Positions 6,764-12,672 of a stretch of DNA of 12,672 bases are shown piece by piece (position 1 is the stretch's first letter; each line of letters opens with the position of its first letter). The notes below the pieces were generated by a model. The model was not told the DNA's origin, did not search any database, and saw nothing but the letters and a program-made list of their open reading frames with translations. Source of the DNA: Clostridia bacterium (GTDB taxonomy: Bacteria > Bacillota_E > RBS10-35 > JAJYVN01); contig DAHWHT010000171.1 of the NCBI GenBank assembly GCA_027335515.1, forward strand, positions 1-12,672, read 5' to 3'. Position numbers and translations under genes: made by a program.

Positions 6764-9724
6764 ATGGAACGCGCAGGACGGCTCCCCGCTCGGCGGCGGC
6801 TGGCGTTCGGACTGGCTGTGGCCCTGTCGCTTTCGGGCTGTGGCCGCCCTGGACTCAGCCCGGCGGCCGTGCCGGCGGGCACCACGGCGACGGCGGCCAC
6901 CGCCAACGGCGGCGGCGTGCCCCTGCTGCCACCGCTTCCCTTCACCGACGTGCCGGACGGCTTCTGGGCCGCCGCAGCGATCCGCCAACTCACCCACCAG
7001 GGGGTGCTGCGCGGCAGCAGCCCCGGCCGCTTCTCCCCGTCGGCCCCGGTGAGTCGGGCCGCGTACGCCGCCCTGCTGGCCGCGGTGCGCCACGCCCCGG
7101 CCGGCGTTGCGGGGCCGCGCTTCACCGATGTGCCTGCCGGAGCCTGGTATGGCCCCGCGGTGCGCGCGGTGACCGGCCTGGGCTGGATGCGGGGAAACGC
7201 GCCCGGACGCTTCGAGCCGGCGGCCCCCATCAGCCGCGCGGCCGCGGTTGCGGCGGCCGTGGCCGCCCTCGGCCTGGCCCGGCCCGCCGTCGACCTCACC
7301 ACCGCGCGTTGCCCCTTTGCGGATTGCGCCCGCATCCCGACCTGGGCGCGGGGGGCCGTGGTCGCGGCCAGCGACCTCGGTCTGGTGCGCGGCGGCAGTT
7401 CCGGCAACTTCCACGCGGCGCAGCCGCTGGACCGAGCGGCCGCCGCAGCGCTGTTGGACCGCCTCCTGCGCCTGCCCAGCGCGGCCGTTCAGACCGTCGC
7501 CGACCGGGCCGCCCGCTCGGTCTGGCTCGGGGCCTCCGCGCCGGCGGTGGCCCCGGGCGGCAGCGTGCGCTTCACGGCCAACGCGCACGACGCCGCCGGC
7601 TACCTCCTGGCCGCGGGCATTCAATGGTCCGTCTCCGGCCCTGGGCGGGTGGTGACCCAAAGCGCCACCCACCTCACCGTGCGGGCAACGGGCCCCGGAC
7701 TCCTGCGCGTCGGGGCGCGCGTACCCGGGGGAAACGCCGGCGCAACCGCCACCATCCCCTCCTACACCCCGACCGCCCTCGCGATCACGGGCCTGCCGCC
7801 CGAGGGCCTGGGCGCAACCCCGCCGACCATCCGCATCACCGTGCTGCGGCAGGGGGGAGCCCCGGATCCGGCCGCCGCGCTGCCGGTGACCCTCACGGCA
7901 CGCACCCACGGCCACACCCTGGCGCACACGGCGGCTCGCACGCGAAACGGCCGGGCGGACCTGACCCTGCCAACCCTGCCGCCGGGTCCATACACCCTGA
8001 GGCTCACCGCGCCCGGGATACCGGCCCTGCAGGCCCCCTACACGGCCCTCGCCCACCCCCTGGGCGGACTGCGGCCCCAGATCCCCTCCGGGCCGTGGCC
8101 ATACGGGTCCAAGGTCGACCTGCGCCTGGGGCTTCCCCCGGGACACTGGCCCGTGGCGGTGCGTGCGGCGCAGAACCCCGCCGGCCTAGCATCCGCGGCG
8201 TCGTCCGGTCCCCCGGTGGTCCGCGTCCGAGCCGGCGGCGCAGCCAGTTCTGAACAGGTGGCCGCCCAACTGTGGGCCCAAGCCCCGGGCACCGCAACGC
8301 TGACCGTCTCTGTGCCGGGCGGGGCGCTGTCCCCGGCGATCCGCCGCCTGCAGGTGCGGGCCCGGGGCAGCTTCGGTGCGGCCGCTCAGCTTCAACCGCA
8401 GACGGCCGGCAGCCCGCTTCCGTTGCGCATCGCCGTACCGCCCGGCACCACCGGGGTCGCCGTGCAGCCGGTCGACCCGGCCGGCCATGCCCTGCCCTGG
8501 ATCGCGGCCAGCGTGCACGGCCGCCAGGCCCAAGCGGCGTTCATCCCCGACACGGCCGGCGTCTGGCATCTGAACTGGCGGGCGCCGGGGTTGGCTCCGG
8601 TGGCGGCGGGGCGGGCGGTCGTGGTCCCGGGCCAAGCGGTGCGCCTGGTCGTCGACCCCACACCCAGCGGAATCCTCCTGCCGGGCCAGACGGCCACACT
8701 GCGCGCCTGGCTCGCGGACGCCCACGGCAACCCCGTCGCCTCGCCGCTGCGGCTGCGCGTGCGCCAAAGCGGCAGCGGCGGCCGGTTGCACTGGATCGGC
8801 GGCAGCCTGCCTGGGCCGGGCGAAGTCGGAAGCTTCCGGGCGACGGCCCCGGGTACCGTTCACCTGACCGTGTCGGCCCTCGGGACCGCCGTGCCCATGA
8901 CGGCAACGGTGGTGCTGCGCACGGTGGCGGACCCGGCGGCACGCGTGGCGGGCAAGGGCCTCTGGCTTACGTTCCCGGACTGGCGCGACACGCCGGATCA
9001 CACCCTCCTGTCCATGGCGCGCCGGGAAGGCATCACCCACCTCTATTTGGAGGTCGCGACCTCCAGCGACGGCTTCTACGGCGGCAGGGCCCTGGACAAC
9101 CTGCTTTCCCGCGCGCACGCCGACGGCATCGCCGTGGTCGCATGGGTGTATGTGGCGCTGCGGCATCCATCCGCCGATCGCGCTCTGGTCCGCCGGGTGG
9201 CCCGGTACCGCACCCCCCTGGGGGATCGCGCCGACGGCATCGCCCTGGACATCGAAGACCATCTGCAACCGGGCGCGGTGGCGGCCGTCGCCCAGGCCGC
9301 CGACCAGGCGGTGGGACCGCACGGTCTGGTCGTGGGCGTCACCTGGTCGCCGCAACAGAAGCCCAGCTATCCCTTCCGCGCCCTCGCCGGGCGGGTCAAC
9401 GTCCTGGCGCCCATGGACTACTGGCACGTCCTGCCGTCCACGTACCCGTATGCCTCCGTCTACAACTGGGTGCGGGACTCGGTCGCAGGCGTGCGCCGCG
9501 ACGCGGGACTGCCCACCATACCGGTTGAAGTGATCGCCGAAACCTTCGACTGGTTTTCCAACCGCGGCCAGGGGCGCTTCAGCCCGACGGCAGGCGAACT
9601 GGCGGCGGCGATACGCGCGGCGTCCGACGCCGGGGCCATCGGCGTGTCCTTCTATCGGGGCACCACCGCCACCCCGGCAGAGCGGGCCGTGATCCGGTCA
9701 CACCCTTGGCCGCCGGCGGGATAG
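6764..9724 (+). CDS. Lipoprotein with three SLH domains and a C-terminal glycoside-hydrolase-like TIM barrel
   Basis: 986 residues. The N-terminus has a basic stretch, a hydrophobic core and a lipobox LSGC (23-26), so lipid attachment at Cys26 after export is predicted. Three S-layer-homology repeats follow at about 60-110 (FTDVPDGFW), 120-170 (FTDVPAGAW) and 184-235. The third carries CPFADC with two cysteines. A long beta-rich, Pro/Gly-rich stretch (about 245-725) looks like several Ig-like modules; the last, about 630-722, contains ADAHGNPV. From about 730 (KGLWLTFPDW) to the end is a TIM-barrel domain of the putative glycoside hydrolase type. It has YLEVATSSDGFYGG, VVAWVYVAL, GIALDIED (D829 and E831 as candidate catalytic acids), VLAPMDYW and AIGVSFYRGTTAT. 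SLH domains bind cell-wall polymers and the barrel suggests a carbohydrate or peptidoglycan substrate, but none can be named. The start is the ATG just before the signal peptide; upstream frame is antisense to def-fmt. Confidence 0.88.
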   Translation: MERAGRLPARRRLAFGLAVALSLSGCGRPGLSPAAVPAGTTATAATANGGGVPLLPPLPFTDVPDGFWAAAAIRQLTHQGVLRGSSPGRFSPSAPVSRAAYAALLAAVRHAPAGVAGPRFTDVPAGAWYGPAVRAVTGLGWMRGNAPGRFEPAAPISRAAAVAAAVAALGLARPAVDLTTARCPFADCARIPTWARGAVVAASDLGLVRGGSSGNFHAAQPLDRAAAAALLDRLLRLPSAAVQTVADRAARSVWLGASAPAVAPGGSVRFTANAHDAAGYLLAAGIQWSVSGPGRVVTQSATHLTVRATGPGLLRVGARVPGGNAGATATIPSYTPTALAITGLPPEGLGATPPTIRITVLRQGGAPDPAAALPVTLTARTHGHTLAHTAARTRNGRADLTLPTLPPGPYTLRLTAPGIPALQAPYTALAHPLGGLRPQIPSGPWPYGSKVDLRLGLPPGHWPVAVRAAQNPAGLASAASSGPPVVRVRAGGAASSEQVAAQLWAQAPGTATLTVSVPGGALSPAIRRLQVRARGSFGAAAQLQPQTAGSPLPLRIAVPPGTTGVAVQPVDPAGHALPWIAASVHGRQAQAAFIPDTAGVWHLNWRAPGLAPVAAGRAVVVPGQAVRLVVDPTPSGILLPGQTATLRAWLADAHGNPVASPLRLRVRQSGSGGRLHWIGGSLPGPGEVGSFRATAPGTVHLTVSALGTAVPMTATVVLRTVADPAARVAGKGLWLTFPDWRDTPDHTLLSMARREGITHLYLEVATSSDGFYGGRALDNLLSRAHADGIAVVAWVYVALRHPSADRALVRRVARYRTPLGDRADGIALDIEDHLQPGAVAAVAQAADQAVGPHGLVVGVTWSPQQKPSYPFRALAGRVNVLAPMDYWHVLPSTYPYASVYNWVRDSVAGVRRDAGLPTIPVEVIAETFDWFSNRGQGRFSPTAGELAAAIRAASDAGAIGVSFYRGTTATPAERAVIRSHPWPPAG

Positions 9725-9764
9725 CGGGCCGGGCGGAGCGTCGGGAACGACCCGGCCCAGTGAC

Positions 9765-10089
9765 GATCATGCGCAGTCTGGAGCGCAGCGAAGGCAGGTC
9801 GGTCTGCACGGTCTTGCAGACGATGTCCACATCCACGTCCGAGTATGCGTGCACCACCCTGGTACGCAGGCCGATGGCGTGCCGCCATGGCAACTCCGGA
9901 TGCGCCGCGCGCATCGCCGGACAGACGGGCGAGGGCCTCCCCCCGCACGGTCAACTTGTGGAGCACAGCCGACAGGCACGGTTCGTCTGCCTCCAGCGAG
10001 GCCTTGGTGTGCCCAGCCACAAAGCCCATTGCCGCATCGATGGCGCCCATCGCGTCATCCAAGTATGTTCGGTCGTCTCGCTGCGACAT
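9765..10089 (-). pseudogene. hepT: Frameshifted HepT-like HEPN toxin (DUF86 family) remnant
   Basis: The first part starts at the ATG at 10087-10089 behind GGGAGG. It begins SQRDDRTYLDDAMGAID and continues to ALARLSGDARG, matching the N-terminal half of HepT RNases/toxins. Near 9914-9920 the similarity leaves this frame and continues one base off as AHPELPWRHAIGLRTRVV, then AYSDVDVDIVCKTVQTDLPSL. The second part contains RTRVVHAY, the HEPN R-x4-H-x-Y active-site motif. The two frames do not form one ORF, and the second has no stop near the usual end of the family; it runs on antisense to the SLH gene. In HepT-MntA systems the antitoxin MntA inactivates HepT by AMP transfer to the tyrosine of this motif. 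The gene overlaps the upstream mntA-like remnant by about 35 bp, the usual tandem layout. A sequencing error could also produce the frame change. Confidence 0.75.
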
Positions 10090-10342
10090 ACTCGACCTCC
10101 CTCTGGGCCAGAACACGCTCGCGGATGCGGCCACGCAACCCGCGCTTGGATACGAGGTCGACCCGGCAGGCGAGGATCTCGGTCAACTCACCCTGCCCCC
10201 CATCCCCCCCTGGTCCCATGCGGACCGACCCAGGCGGCACCGCACCGCTGCGCAGGACCGGCGGATGCCCACCGACGACTCCGGCCGCCCGCGCGGCGGA
10301 ATGCTCTGACCGGAAGAACGGCCAGGCGCCGGTGGGAATCCC
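10055..10342 (-). pseudogene. mntA: Degenerate MntA-like nucleotidyltransferase antitoxin
   Basis: The C-terminal part is recognisable: ELTEILACRVDLVSKRGL (about 10136-10189), followed by GRIRERVLAQREVEY and a stop at 10055. This resembles the end of minimal nucleotidyltransferases (MNT), where VDLV and RxRxxRERxL are typical. Upstream, the GS-x-DxD active-site region seems broken. One frame reads FRSEHSAAR, then the similarity shifts by one base to GRPESSVGI (about 10264-10290), then back to the first frame at VLRSGAVPPG. The catalytic DxD of the family would be SxG even in the best reading. No good start codon or ribosome site was found. The reading as two compensating shifts is my inference from pattern matching; a highly diverged or unrelated frame is possible for the N-terminal half. 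It overlaps the hepT-like gene start, as in intact MNT-HEPN pairs. Confidence 0.5.
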
Positions 10343-10509
10343 GGTTGGTGCAGCGAAGCTTTGGGGGCATCCCGTGGATCTGCGGGGCCCGCCCCGTGCC
10401 CGCCGCCCCGCCAGGGGCAAATCGAGAGGGCTGAAAGGGGCGACCTGGTCGGGCGGGCGGCGCGGGGAGGCCGCAGGGCCAAGCTTCGCCTTGCACACCA
10501 GGTACACGC
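10343..10509. other. Intergenic region upstream of the UlaG-like hydrolase
   Basis: 167 bp between the decayed mntA-like remnant and the plus-strand hydrolase. The only structure seen is a 9-bp inverted pair, GCGAAGCTT (10353-10361) and AAGCTTCGC (10481-10489), 119 bp apart, which could be chance. No clear -35/-10 pair or terminator was recognised. Confidence 0.3.
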
Positions 10510-11406
10510 ATGTCGAAGGGAAGCGAGCACGCCGACGCCATGGCCTTCGTGCGCAGGCCGCTTCAGGGGCGCGAGCCGCGCCATCGCGGGCCGGCCTTCG
10601 CCGCCGAGATCGCCGGTTACACACCGCCCCCAGGTATGGCGGCGGTCTGGTATCTGTCCCAGGCCACCGTGGTCTGGAAGGCCGCCGGCTCGACCCTGTG
10701 GATCGATCCCTACCTGAGCATCAACCCCGGCCGCCGCTACCCTCCCCTGTGCCGGGCGCAGGACGTGCGCGGCGCCACCGGCGTGCTGATCACCCATGAG
10801 CACCTCGACCACCTGGACGGCGCCAGTTGCCGAGAGATCGCCCAAGCCTGCCCCGAGACGGTCTTCGTGGCCCCACCGATCTGCCGGCCCCGCCTGGAAC
10901 GCGCCGGGGTACCGGGGGAGCGGATCCGCTGCCCGCACACCGGCGACGCGGTCGAGATCGGCGCCTGGCGTGTGGTCCCGTTTCCCGCGGCCCATGAAGA
11001 AGTGGAATGGACCGCCGAACACGGACACCGTTGGACCGGCTACGTCGCGGAGGCCGACGGCCTTGCGCTGTACCACGCCGGCGATACCGTCGTCTGCGAC
11101 GAACTCGCATCGGCCCTGCTGCCGTGGGTCGACCGCCTGGACCTCGCGATGCTGCCGATCAACGGCCGCGACTACTTCCGCCGCTCCACCGAGATTCTCG
11201 GCAACTGCAGCTTTCGCGAGGCCGCGGAACTCGCCATGCGCCTGGGCGCGGGACTGGCGGTGCCGCTGCACTACGACCTGTTTGCACCCGGCAACTCCGA
11301 ATGGCCGGGGCGGTTCATCGACTACCTGCACGATCGGGCGCCGTACCTGCGGGTCGCGGTTCCGGCTCCTGGCCAGCGCCTGCTGATCGAACGCCGGAGC
11401 GTCTGA
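10510..11406 (+). CDS. UlaG-like metallo-beta-lactamase-fold hydrolase
   Basis: 298 residues of the MBL-fold subgroup that includes L-ascorbate-6-phosphate lactonase UlaG. The metal site is visible: HEHLDH (96-101, the HxHxDH motif), His162 in FPAAHEE, Asp192 in YHAGDT and His254 in VPLHYD. IDPYLS (65-70) and the segment MLPINGRDYFRRSTEILGN (214-232) with a following CSFREAAELA are typical of UlaG relatives rather than of beta-lactamases or RNase Z. A cytosolic metal-dependent hydrolase is expected, but no ascorbate or sugar-uptake genes are nearby, so the substrate is open. The start is the ATG at 10510; its ribosome site is weak, and an alternative in-frame ATG lies 10 codons later (Met11). 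The YitT-family gene starts 50 bp downstream on the same strand and may be co-transcribed. Confidence 0.88.
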   Translation: MSKGSEHADAMAFVRRPLQGREPRHRGPAFAAEIAGYTPPPGMAAVWYLSQATVVWKAAGSTLWIDPYLSINPGRRYPPLCRAQDVRGATGVLITHEHLDHLDGASCREIAQACPETVFVAPPICRPRLERAGVPGERIRCPHTGDAVEIGAWRVVPFPAAHEEVEWTAEHGHRWTGYVAEADGLALYHAGDTVVCDELASALLPWVDRLDLAMLPINGRDYFRRSTEILGNCSFREAAELAMRLGAGLAVPLHYDLFAPGNSEWPGRFIDYLHDRAPYLRVAVPAPGQRLLIERRSV

Positions 11407-11456
11407 CCGCCGCTTTCGCACGCCGGGCATGCTGTATGGCGTGCGGGGGTGGTGCG

Positions 11457-12314
11457 ATGCGGCGGGTCCCGCCCTGGGTCCGCTCCTACCTGCAGATGGC
11501 GGCGGCGGCCGCGCTGGTCGGCTTCGGGGCTTCTTCCCTGATCGTACCGGCGCGACTCGCCGACGGGGGCCTGGTCGGCGTCGCCATCACCTTGCACTAC
11601 CTGACCCACCTGGGCGTGGGCCCGCTGTATGCGGCCATGAACGTTCCCCTGCTGGCGTGGGCCTGGCAGAGCCAGGGCCTGCGGTTCGTCTGGCGCACCG
11701 GTGTCGGCGTGGTTCTGGTTTCCGTCGCGTCCGCCGCCTTCGCGCCCCTGCGCATCGCCCTGCCGAGCATGCTCCTGGCCGCGCTCTACGGCGGGCTCTG
11801 CGTTGGGGCGGGCATCGGGATGATGCTGCGCGTCGGGGGCAGCACCGGCGGCACCGACATCCTGGCCCGCCACCTCTACCGCAGCCGCGGCATCCGTTAC
11901 AGCCAGACCTACCTCGCGAGCGACGTCGTGGTGCTGGGCGCCATCGCCGTCTGGGTCGGGCTGCCGGCGGCCATGTATGCCTGGATCACCACCAACGTCG
12001 CGGGGCGGGTCGTCAGCTACGTCGTCGAAGGCGCCCGTCGCGGCAGGCTGGCCCTGATCATCACCGGGCGGGCGGCGGACGTCAGCCAACGCGTGGGCCG
12101 GGAGCTTTCCCGGGGGGCGACTCGCCTGCAGGGCCGCGGAACGTGGACCGAGGAGGAACGCCCCGTGCTGCTGGTCGCGGTGGCGGACCGCCAGGTCGTG
12201 CGGCTGCGCGCCATCGTGGCCGAGGTGGACCCGCGCGCCTTCGTGGTGCTGCTGCCGGCCACCGAGGTCTGCGGCGAAGGATTCTTCACCCTGGGCGGCG
12301 AGGATCCGGCATAG
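11457..12314 (+). CDS. YitT family membrane protein with C-terminal DUF2179 domain
   Basis: 285 residues, the usual length for YitT/DUF161-DUF2179 proteins of Firmicutes. Hydrophobic segments lie at about 12-30, 50-70, 80-98, 103-124 and 153-190, giving five or six membrane spans. The conserved GGSTGGTDILAR motif (127-138) lies just after the fourth span. The soluble C-terminal DUF2179 domain (about 216-275) shows RGATRLQGRGTW, VAEVDPRAFVVL and EVCGEGF, the family's typical pattern. The molecular function of the family is not established; a transporter role is often guessed. The ATG at 11457-11459 follows GGGGGTGG a few bases upstream; another in-frame ATG lies seven codons earlier. The gene follows the UlaG-like hydrolase by 50 bp. 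The assignment is firm, the role is not. Confidence 0.9.
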   Translation: MRRVPPWVRSYLQMAAAAALVGFGASSLIVPARLADGGLVGVAITLHYLTHLGVGPLYAAMNVPLLAWAWQSQGLRFVWRTGVGVVLVSVASAAFAPLRIALPSMLLAALYGGLCVGAGIGMMLRVGGSTGGTDILARHLYRSRGIRYSQTYLASDVVVLGAIAVWVGLPAAMYAWITTNVAGRVVSYVVEGARRGRLALIITGRAADVSQRVGRELSRGATRLQGRGTWTEEERPVLLVAVADRQVVRLRAIVAEVDPRAFVVLLPATEVCGEGFFTLGGEDPA

Positions 12315-12531
12315 CAACCGTCGCCCTCTGGACCGTGCCCCGTCGATCCGATCCCTAGGTACGCCATGGACGCCAACGGTCTGCGGGTGTGCACCCCGCG
12401 CTGCGCGCACCTCCAGGCGGACCCATCGGCCGCAACGACGGGCACGTGAACACCGTCGCCGCACCGGGCTGGTCCGTGGCGGCGGCGCGGGTGCGCGCTG
12501 CAGCCCCCATCCAGGACGGCCCCGCGCCGGA
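12315..12531. other. Non-coding stretch between the YitT gene and the right repeat
   Basis: 217 bp with no recognisable gene, tRNA or other RNA. A short G/C hairpin (gcggg ... cccgc, about 12384-12400) is present but lacks a T-run, so it is not called a terminator. The stretch ends at the inner edge of the terminal repeat. Confidence 0.4.
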
Positions 12532-12542
12532 TAGTACTATCC
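12529..12542. repeat. 14-bp perfect palindrome at the right repeat boundary
   Basis: The sequence GGATAGTACTATCC is its own reverse complement. It straddles the inner edge of the right inverted repeat. At the left copy only GGATAGTACTA is kept and the other arm is replaced by the last codons of the PP2C gene. It could be a recombination or integration site, an operator, or chance. Confidence 0.7.
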
Positions 12543-12672
12543 TGCGTAATACCATAACCGACCATCCGGTGGGCCGGGGATAGCACGTTGCGGGTAGCCT
12601 CGACGGATTGCATGGCATCGCGTGCCGGTGGAGGTCGGTCGCAGCAAGGTGTGGCACCAGCAGATTCGGCGG
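12532..12672. repeat. Right copy of the 141-bp perfect terminal inverted repeat
   Basis: Reverse-complement copy of bases 1-141, with no mismatch. Reading outwards, one frame ends in VEVGRSKVWHQQIRR up to the window edge (from a possible GTG near 12627). It could be the first codons of a gene continuing beyond the window, but is too short to identify. The rest of the repeat is lower in GC than its surroundings near the inner edge (TAGTACTATCC and TAATACCATAA). Confidence 0.97.

Noticed and set aside
6530..8146. Upstream extension of the def-fmt frame on the minus strand
   Set aside because: The residues are low-complexity, antisense to the SLH protein and show no family. The deformylase similarity and ribosome site place the start at 6529.
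10353..10489. 9-bp inverted pair GCGAAGCTT / AAGCTTCGC separated by 119 bp
   Set aside because: Short and widely spaced, so easily due to chance; recorded only within the intergenic entry.
10183..11430. 415-codon minus-strand frame opposite the UlaG-like hydrolase
   Set aside because: The plus strand has a complete MBL metal-binding set; the minus frame is a shadow.
12384..12400. GC-rich hairpin after the YitT gene as a transcription terminator
   Set aside because: The stem is only about five base pairs and no T-run follows.
1..12672. CRISPR array, tRNA or rRNA genes
   Set aside because: No regularly spaced repeats and no cloverleaf-like or rRNA-like stretches were noticed; only the terminal inverted repeat recurs.
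1..12672. Window as a complete linear element (phage or linear plasmid) with terminal inverted repeats
   Set aside because: The content is a chromosomal housekeeping operon with no replication, packaging or telomere genes. The exact 141-bp length fits an assembly boundary better.

Overview
The window is very GC-rich and reads as part of a Bacillota (Firmicutes) genome, probably a high-GC clostridial-type lineage. The evidence is gene order (def, fmt, rsmB, rlmN and a PP2C phosphatase in one run) and families common in that phylum (YitT/DUF2179 protein, S-layer-homology lipoprotein). The lineage call is inference; no rRNA, tRNA or CRISPR array was seen. The two ends of the window are perfect inverted copies of one 141-bp sequence (1-141 and 12532-12672), so the window is probably a complete contig bounded by a repeat. 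I cannot tell an assembly-graph boundary from a biological inverted repeat.

Minus-strand block, 6529 down to 139: a tightly packed operon of translation and RNA-modification genes. In transcription order it has a peptide deformylase fused in frame to methionyl-tRNA formyltransferase (5078-6529), rsmB 16S rRNA m5C methyltransferase (3727-5085, overlapping fmt by 8 nt), rlmN radical-SAM methyltransferase (2510-3712), an M81/MlrC-like metallopeptidase (975-2480) and a PP2C Ser/Thr phosphatase (139-867). The order matches the conserved Firmicutes locus except for two things: Def and Fmt are one polypeptide, and the M81 gene sits between rlmN and the phosphatase. The kinase gene (prkC) expected next is not visible, because the repeat begins exactly at the phosphatase stop codon.

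Plus-strand block: 234 bp of divergent intergenic DNA separates the operon from a 986-residue surface protein (6764-9724). That protein has a lipobox, three S-layer-homology domains, a beta-rich middle and a C-terminal TIM-barrel domain resembling putative glycoside hydrolases. Next comes a decayed toxin-antitoxin pair on the minus strand (9765-10342). It has a HepT-like HEPN toxin split by a frameshift and a MntA-like nucleotidyltransferase whose catalytic DxD is gone. After it lie an UlaG-like metallo-beta-lactamase-fold hydrolase (10510-11406) and a YitT/DUF2179 membrane protein (11457-12314), both plus strand, then about 217 bp of apparently non-coding DNA and the right-hand repeat.

How the genes work together: the minus operon couples formylation of initiator tRNA, deformylation of nascent chains and ribosomal RNA methylation with a signalling phosphatase. 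The plus-strand genes look like unlinked accessory functions (cell surface, a small-molecule or sugar-lactone hydrolase, membrane protein). The strongest candidate for something unusual is the Def-Fmt fusion, followed by the inverted repeat bounding the contig.
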